Positions 25,973 through 36,801 of a DNA stretch of 64,000 bases are shown one piece after another. Source of the DNA: Halomonas elongata DSM 2581 (lineage in GTDB: Bacteria; Pseudomonadota; Gammaproteobacteria; Pseudomonadales; Halomonadaceae); NCBI RefSeq assembly GCF_000196875.2, contig NC_014532.2:2976001-3040000 (forward strand), read 5' to 3'. Each line of letters opens with the position of its first letter. Position 1 is the first letter of the stretch. The position numbers and the translations under genes are program-made. The notes beneath the pieces were generated by a model. That model was not told where the DNA came from and did not search any database. It saw only the letters and a list, made by a program, of their open reading frames with translations.

Positions 25973-26440
25973 ATGAAACGCGCACTGTCTTGGATCGACC
26001 GTATCATGCGACTCGATGAAGTACTGGCCAGCGTAGCGCTCTTCGCAATTTTTCTTGTCGCCATCAGCAACATATTCATGCGCTATATATTCAATACCCC
26101 TTTGGCCTGGACTGAAGAGGTCCTGCAATTGTTGATGGTATGGGCCACTTTCCTCGGTGCCAGCGCATTGGTTCGCCGCAACGAGCATGTTCTCATCGGC
26201 ATGCTATCGGAAAAATTGCCAACCGCACTAGCACGCTGGAACGATCGTCTCTTCAACGTCGGTATGGTATTGATCGCGGCCATCGTGCTGGGCTACTGGG
26301 GATTCCAACTGCTCCCCTACTCCAATTTCCGCAGTACCCCGATGCTACAGATCCCTTACATGTGGATTCACGTCGCCATACCGATCAGTGCTGTCGTCAT
26401 GGCATATCACTGCCTCATGCGCTTGGCTCGCGATACCTAA
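25973..26440 (+). CDS. dctQ: TRAP transporter small permease DctQ
   Basis: 155 residues, four membrane helices, with NIFMRYIFNTPLAWTEEVLQ typical of the DctQ domain. ATG at 25973 chosen because GAGGAG lies 6 bp upstream and the family starts there; an upstream frame to 25895 has no similarity. It lies between the receptor and the large permease. Confidence 0.92.
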   Translation: MKRALSWIDRIMRLDEVLASVALFAIFLVAISNIFMRYIFNTPLAWTEEVLQLLMVWATFLGASALVRRNEHVLIGMLSEKLPTALARWNDRLFNVGMVLIAAIVLGYWGFQLLPYSNFRSTPMLQIPYMWIHVAIPISAVVMAYHCLMRLARDT

Positions 26441-26452
26441 AGGATACTTCCC

Positions 26453-27736
26453 ATGGCTGTAGGCATTGCACTCGGTGCGTTGTTAGTTCTTTTCGTGCTG
26501 GGCACCCCCGTCGCCTTCGCACTTTTCTTGTCGACCTTCCTGTATTTTCTATTCGGCGCCGACCAACCCACGATGCTGCTCATTCAACGCTTGGCAGGGG
26601 GGTTGGAATCCATTTCGCTACTGGCGATCCCATTTTTCATCATGGCTGGTGTGTTCATGAACCACTCTGGCATCACCGATCGCCTTTTGAAACTGGCAGA
26701 ACTCATGACCCGGCGCCTGCATGGCGGCTTGGCCCAAGCCAACGTTCTGCTCAGCACCTTCATGGGCGGACTATCCGGCTCGAACATCGCCGATGCCGCC
26801 ATGAATGCCAAGTTGCTCGTTCCCAGTATGACGGCAAGCGACTACCCCAAGTCGTTTTCCACCGCTATCACCGCCGCGTCCTCATTGGTGACCTCTACCA
26901 TTCCGCCAGGGATAGCACTGATCGTCTATGGCTACGTCAACAATGTTTCGATCGGTCGCTTGTTCCTGGCCGGGGTTGTGCCAGGCATTCTGATGGCTAT
27001 CTGCATGATGTTACTGGTCTCCCGGCAGTGCCGCCGCCAGGGATACCAGCCTCCCCGCAAGGAGCGGGTCTCACGGCGTGAATGGGTCAGCGTGACACGC
27101 GCCGGTCTCATTGCCTTGCTGCTACCGGTTGTGGTCATCGGCGGCATTCGTATCGGCGTTTTCACGCCGACTGAAGCCGGCGCCATGGCCGTGCTGTATG
27201 CCTTGATCGTGGGCATGTTCGTTTACAAGGAAATGGATGTGGGCAACGTCGCCGAAGCCACACGGGAATCGCTTTTCGCGTCGGTCAACGTCCTGTTCAT
27301 CATCGCCGTGGCTTCGGGCTTCGCGCGCTTTTTGACCTGGGAACATATTCCTCAGGACATCGCCATGCTCCTCTCGTCCCAGGTCGGTAGTGCAGTGGCC
27401 TTTTTACTACTCGCCAATCTCATCCTGCTGGTGCTGGGCATGTTCCTGGAAGGCAATGCCATTCTCATCGTGCTATCGCCCCTGCTGGCGCCCGTGGCGG
27501 CCCAGTTCGGCATCGATCCGGTGCACTTCGGGATCATCTTCATTCTCAATGCTTCCATTGGTACGATCACGCCCCCCCTCGGTACGGTGATGTTTACCAC
27601 CTGCAGCATCACCGGCATCAAGGTGCCTGATTTCATTCGCGCTATCATGCCCTACTGGCTGTTACTGATCGGGATACTGCTGGTTGTGACTTTCGTACCC
27701 GCTGTGTCGATGTCACTACCCAACTGGATTTTCTAA
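26453..27736 (+). CDS. dctM: TRAP transporter large permease DctM
   Basis: 427-residue Na+-coupled permease with about 12 helices. DctM signatures: AIPFFIMAGVFMNHSGIT, FMGGLSGSNIADAAMNAKLL and TPPLGTVMFTTCSITG. The ATG follows AAAGGATACTTCCC, 12 bp after dctQ. Last gene of the operon. A weak hairpin (GGCCAAG/CTTGGCC, 27822-27842) lies beyond it. Confidence 0.94.
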   Translation: MAVGIALGALLVLFVLGTPVAFALFLSTFLYFLFGADQPTMLLIQRLAGGLESISLLAIPFFIMAGVFMNHSGITDRLLKLAELMTRRLHGGLAQANVLLSTFMGGLSGSNIADAAMNAKLLVPSMTASDYPKSFSTAITAASSLVTSTIPPGIALIVYGYVNNVSIGRLFLAGVVPGILMAICMMLLVSRQCRRQGYQPPRKERVSRREWVSVTRAGLIALLLPVVVIGGIRIGVFTPTEAGAMAVLYALIVGMFVYKEMDVGNVAEATRESLFASVNVLFIIAVASGFARFLTWEHIPQDIAMLLSSQVGSAVAFLLLANLILLVLGMFLEGNAILIVLSPLLAPVAAQFGIDPVHFGIIFILNASIGTITPPLGTVMFTTCSITGIKVPDFIRAIMPYWLLLIGILLVVTFVPAVSMSLPNWIF

Positions 27737-27821
27737 CCTCGACGGTCTCCATTACGTCCATTGCCATCGTCGCCTGGGCATAACGCCCCCGGCCGGCCCT
27801 GCGCTACTACACAAGGACATC

Positions 27822-27842
27822 GGCCAAGTGACAGGCTTGGCC
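27822..27842 (+). terminator. Possible terminator after the TRAP operon
   Basis: GGCCAAG pairs with CTTGGCC around a 7-nt loop. No T-tract follows. The remaining sequence up to 27919 holds a TAGAAT that could be the -10 of the kinase gene. Confidence 0.35.
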
Positions 27843-27919
27843 TGACTCACGCCTATTCCCACTAACGGAACCGCCCCACCAGGCTGCTAGAATGGCCGCA
27901 TCAAGTAAGGGAGATGCGC

Positions 27920-30900
27920 ATGTTCGCTGGCTGGCTACTGATCGTCGTTTCACTGTTGTATGTCGCCGTCCTGTTCGCCATTGCCTGGCGCGGCGACCGC
28001 CTGGCGCGAGCGCGCGGGGCCACACGACGACGCCCGATCGTCTACAGCCTAGCGCTGGCCATCTACTGTACTTCCTGGACCTTCCATGGCGCCGTGGGAC
28101 AGGCCGCCACCTCGGGGTGGTCCTTCGCCAGCATTTTCGTCGGACCGATTCTCACCCTGCTGCTGTTCTGGCCGGTGCTGGCCAAGATGATCCGGGTCGC
28201 CAAGCATCAGAACGTGACCTCGATCGCCGATTTCATCGCCTCGCGCTACGGCAAGACCCAATCGCTGGCCGCCTTCGCCAGCCTGGTGGCGCTGATCGGC
28301 ACCCTGCCCTACATCGTGCTGCAGTTGAAGGCCGTCTCCACCTCCTTCAGCGTGCTGACCTCCGAGGCGGACATCACCCGTGCGCCACTGTTCGGCGACA
28401 CCGCCTTCTATGTAGCGCTGGTCATGGCAGCCTTCGCCATCCTCTTCGGCACCCGACACACCGACGCCACCGAGCACCACGAGGGCTTGATCCATGCCGT
28501 GGCCTTCGAGTCGCTGATCAAGCTGGTGGCCTTCCTGACGCTGGGCGCCTACGTGACCTGGGGCATGTTCGATGGCCTCGGCGATCTGCTGGCCTTTGCC
28601 GACATCCAGCTCGAGCTGCAGCGCCAGCTCGCCCAGCAGGACTTCGGCCAGGGTTTCTGGGCCCAGACCCTACTGGCCATGCTGGCCATCCTCTGCCTGC
28701 CGCGCCAGTTCCATGTGGCAGTGGTGGAGAACACCCATCGCGACGATGCCGCCAAGGCCCGCTGGCTGTTCCCGCTCTATCTGGTGGCCTTCGGCTTCTT
28801 CGTGCTGCCGCTGGCCGCCGCCGGCCTGACCATCTTTGCCGACACCAATGTGTCGCCCGACGCCTATGTCCTGGCGCTGCCCATGGCCGCCGGCAGCGAG
28901 TGGCTGACCCTTTTGACCTTCATCGGCGGCTTCTCGGCCTCCACCGGCATGGTGATCGTCGCCGCGGTGGCGGTGTCGATCATGATTTCCAACGAGATCG
29001 TCATCCCGGCCCTGTTCCGCCTGCGCTGGTTCGACACCAAGGCCCGCGACTATGGTCGCCTGGTGCTGCGTGCCCGGCGCATCACCATCGGCGTGATCCT
29101 GGCGCTGGCCTACGGCGCCTACCAGTTGATCGGCGACTTCAGTTCCCTGGCCGCCATCGGCATGCTGTCCTTCGCCGCCGCCGCCCAGTTCGCCCCGGCC
29201 CTGATCGGCGGCCTCTACTGGAAGCGCGGCAACCGCCTGGGCGTGATCGTGGGCATGAACGCCGGCTTCGCGATCTGGGCCTATAGTCTGCTGATGCCGG
29301 ATCTGATCGCCGCCGGCGTGCTCCCCGAGGCATGGCTGTATGGCGGTCCGCTGAACATCGGCTGGCTCTCGCCCACTGCCCTGTTCGGCCTCAATGTCGG
29401 CGACAGTTTCACCCACGGTGTGATGCTGTCGCTGGGCGTCAATCTGGTCTCCTACATCTTCGTTTCCCAGATGACGCCACAGCGCGTGGTCGAGCGTATC
29501 CAGGCCTCGCTGTTCGTCGACAGCGTCGAGACCCGCCAGACCTCGGTGAACCGCCCCTGGACCGGCGCCACCACGGTGGGCGATCTCAAGGTCCTGTGCG
29601 AACGCTTCCTCGGTGCCGGCCAGGTCAGTCGTGCCTTCGACGACTATGCCCGCCGCATCGGCAAGCCACTGGAGGACAACACCCGGGCGTCCATCGACGT
29701 GATCCAGTTCACCGAACGCTTTCTGGCCTCGGTGCTCGGCGCCTCCTCGGCACGTATCGTGGTCAATTCGGCCCTGCAGGGCCGAGGCATCGGCATTTCG
29801 GACGTGATCTCCATCGTCGACGAAGCCTCCCAGGTACTGGAATTCAACCGCGCCCTGCTCCAGGCGACCATCGAGAACATCAACCAGGGCATCAGCGTGG
29901 TCGACCAGAATCTGCGCCTGGTGGTCTGGAACCAGCGCTACCTGGAGCTGTTCCGCTTTCCCGACCACCTGATCCGGGTCGGCGCGCCGATCGATCGCAT
30001 CTTCCTCTACAACGCCCACAACGGCGAATACGGTCCCGGCGATCCCGAGGAACACGTCCAGTTGCTGCTCGACAACATCCGCGAGGGCCAGCCTCACCGC
30101 TATGTGCGCTACCGCCAGGACGGCAGCGTGCTGGAGGTGCAGGGCAACCCCATGCCGGGGGGCGGCTTCGTCTACACCTATCAGGACATCACCCAGCAGA
30201 AGCGCACCGAGGAAGCGCTGATCCGCTCGGAAAACAACATCCGCATCTATACCGACAACGTGCCGGCACTGATCGCCTATTTCGACAAGGATTGCCGCTA
30301 CCTCTTCACCAACCGCGCCTACGAACAGGCCTTCGAGATCGATCGTAACGAGGTTATCGGCAAGCCCTTGCAGACGGTGATTCCCGAAGACATGGCGCGG
30401 GAGCGTGCCCCCTGGATCGACCGGGCCCTCGGCGGCGAGCGGGTCAGTTTCGAGGTCTCGCTGCAATTGCCCGAGGGCATCCGCTACATGCTGGTCACCT
30501 ATACGCCGCACTTCGGCGACAGCGGCGCTATCCTCGGCTTCTTCGCCCTCTACCAGGACATTACCGAGCGACGCCGCGCCGAGATTGCCCTCAAGGAGAC
30601 CAACGAGACCCTGGAGGAGCGCGTTCGCGAACGCACCCAGGCGCTCTCCGAGGCCAACGCCGCCCTGCGCCAGGAGAACCGGGTGCGCGCCGAGGCCGAG
30701 CAGGCCCTGCGCCAGGCCAAGCAGGTGGCCGAGGATGCCAACGCCTCCAAGACCCGCTTCCTGGCGGCGGCCAGCCATGACCTGCTGCAACCACTCAATG
30801 CCGCGCGCCTGTTCACTTCGGCCCTCACCCAGGAGATGGATGCCGACGACATGAAGCGCACCATCGGCCACATCGACAACTCGCTGCAGGCCGCCGAAGA

Positions 30901-31861
30901 GTTGCTCGGCACCCTGCTCGACATTTCCAAGCTCGACGCCGGCGCCCTGACGCCACGCCGCAGCCACTTCGCCCTGGCGGACATCTTCCGGCCACTGCGC
31001 GCCGAGTTCGAGGTGATGGCCGAGGACCGGGGGCTCGATCTGGTCGTCGTGCCCAGCCGTGCCTGGGTCGACAGCGACGCCCAGATGCTGCGACGCATCG
31101 TGCAGAACTTCCTCTCCAACGCCATTCGCTACACCCAGGAAGGCCGTGTGCTGCTGGGCTGCCGCCGCCAGGGCGAGCGGCTGTCCATCGAAGTCTGGGA
31201 CAGCGGCCCGGGCATTCCCGAAGCCAAGCAGGCCGAAATCTTCCAGGAGTTTCGCCGCCTCGACCAGGCATCGCGCCACAAGGAAGGCGAAAAGGGGCTC
31301 GGCCTGGGCCTTTCCATTGCCGAGCGCATGAGCCGAGTGCTCGACCATCCCATTCGCGTGCGCTCCTGGGAAGGCGTCGGCACCGTCTTCTCGATCAGCG
31401 TGCCGGTCGTGGAAGCCCGCAGCCAGGAGGCCACCGAGGAGAGCAAACCGCGCCGTGTCGGCAACAAGCTGGCCGGCACGCGAATCCTGTGCATCGACAA
31501 CGAATCGCTGATTCTGGAGGGCATGAAGGCGATGCTCACGGGCTGGGGCTGCGAAGTCTTCACCGCCACCTCCATCGGTGGTGCCAAGTCGGTGCTTCGC
31601 CACCTGGACACCGACCCTGACGCCATCCTGGCCGACTACCACCTCGACAACGAGGTCACCGGCCTGATGGCCATGGAAGCGCTCAGCGAACGGCTGCATG
31701 GCAACGTGCCTGGCATCGTGATCACCGCCGACCGCACCGAGGAGGTCGCCGAAACCGTCAAGCGCGCCGGTTATCACCTCTTGCTCAAGCCGGTACGCCC
31801 CGCCGCCCTGAGGGCTCTGTTAACCCGCACCCTGCAGGCCAGCCGAGCCGCCGCCCGCTAG
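27920..31861 (+). CDS. crbS: CrbS-like hybrid sensor: SSS transporter domain fused to PAS, histidine kinase and receiver
   Basis: 1313-residue membrane sensor. Residues about 1-500 form an SSS (SLC5-like) domain with about 13 helices. A STAC-type linker (about 550-640), two PAS domains (about 650-900) and a coiled coil follow. HisKA has SHDLLQPLN with phospho-His at 953, the ATPase domain has NFLSNAIRYT and GLGLGLSIAERM, and the C-terminal receiver has its phospho-Asp at 1239 (ILADYHLD). CrbS/MxtR proteins with this layout activate acs through CrbR/ErdR. An ATG at 27914 abuts the ribosome site; the ATG at 27920 has GGGAG six bases upstream, so I prefer it. Confidence 0.9.
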   Translation: MFAGWLLIVVSLLYVAVLFAIAWRGDRLARARGATRRRPIVYSLALAIYCTSWTFHGAVGQAATSGWSFASIFVGPILTLLLFWPVLAKMIRVAKHQNVTSIADFIASRYGKTQSLAAFASLVALIGTLPYIVLQLKAVSTSFSVLTSEADITRAPLFGDTAFYVALVMAAFAILFGTRHTDATEHHEGLIHAVAFESLIKLVAFLTLGAYVTWGMFDGLGDLLAFADIQLELQRQLAQQDFGQGFWAQTLLAMLAILCLPRQFHVAVVENTHRDDAAKARWLFPLYLVAFGFFVLPLAAAGLTIFADTNVSPDAYVLALPMAAGSEWLTLLTFIGGFSASTGMVIVAAVAVSIMISNEIVIPALFRLRWFDTKARDYGRLVLRARRITIGVILALAYGAYQLIGDFSSLAAIGMLSFAAAAQFAPALIGGLYWKRGNRLGVIVGMNAGFAIWAYSLLMPDLIAAGVLPEAWLYGGPLNIGWLSPTALFGLNVGDSFTHGVMLSLGVNLVSYIFVSQMTPQRVVERIQASLFVDSVETRQTSVNRPWTGATTVGDLKVLCERFLGAGQVSRAFDDYARRIGKPLEDNTRASIDVIQFTERFLASVLGASSARIVVNSALQGRGIGISDVISIVDEASQVLEFNRALLQATIENINQGISVVDQNLRLVVWNQRYLELFRFPDHLIRVGAPIDRIFLYNAHNGEYGPGDPEEHVQLLLDNIREGQPHRYVRYRQDGSVLEVQGNPMPGGGFVYTYQDITQQKRTEEALIRSENNIRIYTDNVPALIAYFDKDCRYLFTNRAYEQAFEIDRNEVIGKPLQTVIPEDMARERAPWIDRALGGERVSFEVSLQLPEGIRYMLVTYTPHFGDSGAILGFFALYQDITERRRAEIALKETNETLEERVRERTQALSEANAALRQENRVRAEAEQALRQAKQVAEDANASKTRFLAAASHDLLQPLNAARLFTSALTQEMDADDMKRTIGHIDNSLQAAEELLGTLLDISKLDAGALTPRRSHFALADIFRPLRAEFEVMAEDRGLDLVVVPSRAWVDSDAQMLRRIVQNFLSNAIRYTQEGRVLLGCRRQGERLSIEVWDSGPGIPEAKQAEIFQEFRRLDQASRHKEGEKGLGLGLSIAERMSRVLDHPIRVRSWEGVGTVFSISVPVVEARSQEATEESKPRRVGNKLAGTRILCIDNESLILEGMKAMLTGWGCEVFTATSIGGAKSVLRHLDTDPDAILADYHLDNEVTGLMAMEALSERLHGNVPGIVITADRTEEVAETVKRAGYHLLLKPVRPAALRALLTRTLQASRAAAR

Positions 31862-31867
31862 CACTCC

Positions 31868-31903
31868 GCGCGGGGCGACGAGGGTCGCTCGTCCCGCGCC
31901 CCT
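31868..31903 (+). terminator. GC-rich imperfect hairpin after crbS
   Basis: GCGCGGGGCGACGAG can pair with CTCGTCCCGCGC with a bulge. It lies directly after the kinase gene. No T-tract is present. Confidence 0.4.
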
Positions 31904-31984
31904 CTCGATAGGCAGCAACAATCACGAGTACGGGAAATCGCTATTGGTCAACGTGGCGACCATGGATTAACTTATAGACCAGTT

Positions 31985-32000
31985 ATTAACCACGGTTAAT
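31985..32000. promoter_or_regulatory. Palindromic operator at mntH, probably MntR site
   Basis: ATTAACC-AC-GGTTAAT is a perfect 7-2-7 inverted repeat just before mntH. The neighbouring mntR-type gene makes an Mn2+-dependent repressor site the simplest explanation. It overlaps the upstream candidate start ATG at 31999. Confidence 0.6.
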
Positions 32001-32010
32001 GAGTGTTTCC

Positions 32011-33291
32011 ATGTTTTCCGCCATTTCCAACGACGCGATTCGCAACAAGGCCGACGCGACGCTGAGCGGGCGTCGTCGACGCTGGGGCTGGACGCCCTTC
32101 TTCGGCCCTGCATTGATCGCTGCCGTGGCCTATATCGACCCCGGCAACTTCGCTACCAACATCGAGGCCGGTTCACGGTATGGCTACGCCCTGCTGTGGG
32201 TGGTACTCGGCGCCAACCTGATGGCGATGCTGATCCAGACCCTGTCGGCGAGACTGGGACTGGCCACCGGTCGCAATCTGCCCGAAATCATCCGCGATCG
32301 TTATCCCCGCCCGCTGGTATGGTGTTACTGGGTCCAGGCCGAGATCGTCGCCATCGCCACCGACCTCGCCGAATTCCTGGGCGCAGCCCTGGCCTTCAAC
32401 CTGCTCTTCGGCCTCTCGCTGATGGAAGGCGCCCTGCTCACCGGCCTGATCACCTACCTGGCCCTGCTGCTGCATCGCCAGGGCTTCCGCCTGATGGAGA
32501 TCGTCATCGGCGCCATGATCATGGCGGTGGCCAGCGGCTTCCTCCTGGAAATGCTGCTCGGCACGCCCGATCCCGCACCACTGCTCGAAGGCCTGCTGCT
32601 CCCGAGCTTTCCCGACAGCTATTCCCTCTACCTGGCCGCCGGCATTCTCGGCGCCACCGTGATGCCTCATGTCATCTATCTGCATTCGGCGCTTTCCCAG
32701 AACCGCATCCAGACCCGCGACGAAGGGCAGCGCAAGCGCCTGATGCGCTATTACCGGATCGACGTCATCGTCGGCATGGCGATCGCCGGCCTGGTCAACC
32801 TGAGCATGCTGGCCATGGCGGCGGCGGTCTTCCACGCCCAGGGACGGCTCGACATCGCCACCATCAGCGACAGCTACCAATTGCTTTCGCCAATGATGGG
32901 CCAGCAACTCGCCAGCCATGTCTTCGGCCTGGCCCTGCTGCTGGCGGGCCTGTCGTCCTCGATCGTCGGCACCCTGTCGGGTCAGGTGATCATGCAGGGC
33001 TTCGTCAACTTCACCATTCCCATCTGGCTACGCCGGTTGGTCACCATGCTGCCCGCGCTGGCCGTCATCATGCTGGGCATCTCCGAACAGAAGGCGCTGG
33101 TTGCCAGCCAGGTCATCCTCAGCTTCGGCATCCCTTTTGCCCTGATCCCTCTGTTATGCTTTACGTCTGATCGCCGACTCATGGGCAATCTGGTCAACGG
33201 CAGATCCGTTACCGCCATCGGCGGGGCCATCTGCACGCTGATCATCGCGCTCAACGGCTATGTGCTGTTCTTCACCCTGACGGGTCACTGA
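32011..33291 (+). CDS. mntH: NRAMP-family Mn2+/H+ symporter
   Basis: Inner-membrane importer of manganese and other divalent metals; 426 residues, about 11 helices. The metal-site motif of helix 1 reads DPGNFATN, and helix 6 carries the MPHVIYLHSAL motif with the diagnostic Met/His. An ATG at 31999 adds four residues but sits inside the palindrome; I favour 32011. The mntR-like gene follows after 10 bp, so transporter and regulator are cotranscribed. The pair lies between crbS and crbR and is not evidently related to acetate. Confidence 0.92.
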   Translation: MFSAISNDAIRNKADATLSGRRRRWGWTPFFGPALIAAVAYIDPGNFATNIEAGSRYGYALLWVVLGANLMAMLIQTLSARLGLATGRNLPEIIRDRYPRPLVWCYWVQAEIVAIATDLAEFLGAALAFNLLFGLSLMEGALLTGLITYLALLLHRQGFRLMEIVIGAMIMAVASGFLLEMLLGTPDPAPLLEGLLLPSFPDSYSLYLAAGILGATVMPHVIYLHSALSQNRIQTRDEGQRKRLMRYYRIDVIVGMAIAGLVNLSMLAMAAAVFHAQGRLDIATISDSYQLLSPMMGQQLASHVFGLALLLAGLSSSIVGTLSGQVIMQGFVNFTIPIWLRRLVTMLPALAVIMLGISEQKALVASQVILSFGIPFALIPLLCFTSDRRLMGNLVNGRSVTAIGGAICTLIIALNGYVLFFTLTGH

Positions 33292-33301
33292 CAGGTCGCC
33301 A

Positions 33302-33712
33302 ATGCCATCCTTGCCCAAGCATGAATATTTCCGGCGCGTTCGGCAGGACCACCAGACCGAGCTGGTCGAGGACTACGTCGAGGAAATCGCCCATCTGCAC
33401 GCACTGCACGGCGAGGCCCGCGCCAGCGACCTCGCCGAATGCTTCGGCGTCAGTACCGCCGCCGTCTCCAAGGTGATCGCGCGACTCAAGCGCGATGGGC
33501 TGGTCATTGCCCGCCCCTACCGCGGCATCTTCCTGACGCCGCTGGGCGACGACATGGCCAGGCGGGTCGCCAATCGCCACACCGTGGTACTGGAGGTCCT
33601 GCGCAAGCTCGGCGTGCCCGAGGAGACCGCCCGGGCCGATTCGGAGGGCATCGAGCACCACTGCAGCGAGGCAACGGTGGAGGCCATGCGCCGTTACCTG
33701 AACGACGACTGA
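33302..33712 (+). CDS. mntR: DtxR/MntR-family metal-dependent repressor
   Basis: 136 residues. An N-terminal winged helix (about 20-80, ARASDLAECFGVSTAAVSKV and RPYRGIFLTPLG) is followed by a dimerisation/metal-binding domain with ADSEGIEHHCSEAT, whose Glu, His and Cys-adjacent residues match MntR metal ligands. There is no SH3-like third domain, as in MntR rather than full-length DtxR. Likely represses mntH in high Mn2+ through the palindrome at 31985. A terminator at 33742 closes the unit. Confidence 0.9.
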   Translation: MPSLPKHEYFRRVRQDHQTELVEDYVEEIAHLHALHGEARASDLAECFGVSTAAVSKVIARLKRDGLVIARPYRGIFLTPLGDDMARRVANRHTVVLEVLRKLGVPEETARADSEGIEHHCSEATVEAMRRYLNDD

Positions 33713-33741
33713 CGCACTGCATTCCACCACCGAAAACCGAA

Positions 33742-33765
33742 AACGCCGCCCCGAAGGGCGGCGTT
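33742..33765. terminator. Bidirectional terminator between mntR and crbR
   Basis: AACGCCGCCC/GGGCGGCGTT, a perfect 10-bp stem with a 4-nt loop (CGAA on +, TTCG on -). On the minus strand it is followed by TTTTCGGTTTTC, giving a standard intrinsic terminator for crbR. Confidence 0.85.
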
Positions 33766-33796
33766 CGCATTGATGGCGGCTACATCCGACCAGGCG

Positions 33797-34462
33797 TCAG
33801 GACTCTTCCACCTTCGGTGGCTCGACCTCGAGCTTCTGGGCGGCGATGACCGCCTGGGTCCGCGAGTGCACGCCGAGCTTGCGCAGAATGGCCGTGACGT
33901 GGGCCTTGATGGTGGCCTCGGAGACATTGAGTTCGAAGGCGATCTGCTTGTTGAGCAGGCCCTCGGTGAGCATGTTGAGCACACGGAACTGCTGCGGCGT
34001 AAGCGAGGCGATGGCCTCGGCAAAGCGCGTGTCCTCTTCATCGGCCTCACCCAGGGCTTCGGCCATTTCTTCCGGCAGCCACACCTCGCCATCGAGGATC
34101 TCGCCCACCGCCTCGGCGATCAGCGCCAGCGACGCGGACTTGGGAATGAAGCCGGAAGCCCCGTAATCGATGGCACGGCGCACCACGTGCAGTTCGTCAC
34201 TCCCGGACACCACCGCCACCGGAATGTCCGGCGTCTGACCGCGCAGTTGGATCAGCCCGGAGAAGCCATGGGCGCCCGGCATGTGCAGATCCAGCAGGAT
34301 CAGGTCGGCATCCGGGTGACGGGTCACCACCTCGGTCGTGGCTTCCATGGTATCGGCCTCGACGATCTCGGCCTGGGGCGCCAACTGACGCAACGCCTGG
34401 GTGAGGGCCGCACGGAACAACGGATGGTCATCGGCGACGATGAATTTCTGGGCAAAAGCCAT
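33797..34462 (-). CDS. crbR: CrbR/ErdR-like LuxR-family response regulator
   Basis: 221 residues. The receiver domain has ADDHPLFR and the phospho-Asp in LILLDLHMPG near residue 57, with Lys in FIPKSAS. The C-terminal LuxR HTH has SLTPQQFRVLNMLTEGLLNK and SEATIKAHVTAILRKL. In Vibrio and Pseudomonas the homologue, paired with an SSS-domain kinase, activates acs; here acs lies directly upstream, in the same direction. The start has GGAGGAG upstream. DNA target in this window not identified. Confidence 0.9.
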   Translation of the reverse strand: MAFAQKFIVADDHPLFRAALTQALRQLAPQAEIVEADTMEATTEVVTRHPDADLILLDLHMPGAHGFSGLIQLRGQTPDIPVAVVSGSDELHVVRRAIDYGASGFIPKSASLALIAEAVGEILDGEVWLPEEMAEALGEADEEDTRFAEAIASLTPQQFRVLNMLTEGLLNKQIAFELNVSEATIKAHVTAILRKLGVHSRTQAVIAAQKLEVEPPKVEES

Positions 34463-34600
34463 GGTTCTCCTCCGGTTCCGGAATGCAACGGGCGGGCCCG
34501 CCGCCTGCTGGACACTTGTAATTTACCGCATGTTACCCCATGGCCGAGGCAATGCCCAAGCGATCCATCTGAATTGTCGACACTTTCCGTCAACGTCATG

Positions 34601-34623
34601 AAAAAGCCGGCCCATGGCCGGCT
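34601..34623 (-). terminator. Intrinsic terminator of acs
   Basis: On the minus strand AGCCGGCC-ATG-GGCCGGCT (8-bp stem) is followed by TTTTT. It lies 65 bp after the acs stop. Confidence 0.9.
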
Positions 34624-34687
34624 GCGGTGAAGGACGATGGACGAGCGCGCCGCCCACCATCCAACAGGATACGTACTGACGCGACGC

Positions 34688-36637
<1,950 letters not shown>

Positions 36638-36801
36638 CGAAATGCCTCTGTCCTCGGGATGATCCCTTCAGGTGAATGATGCCGATCCAGCGCGACGCAG
36701 CGTCGACCGGCGCCATGTAAGCTGCTCCCAGCATACCCCTCTGCCGCGCCGGCTTCACTTTAGACATTGGTATGAACGATTTTCTTTTTTATAACAAATA
36801 G

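Noticed and set aside
28670..31777. 1035-codon minus-strand frame
   Set aside because: Antisense shadow of the CrbS-like kinase gene, with no family-like motif.
36638..36801. Sigma-54 or CrbR-type site before acs
   Set aside because: No GG-N10-GC element with proper flanks and no repeat shared with the symporter upstream region could be defended by eye.
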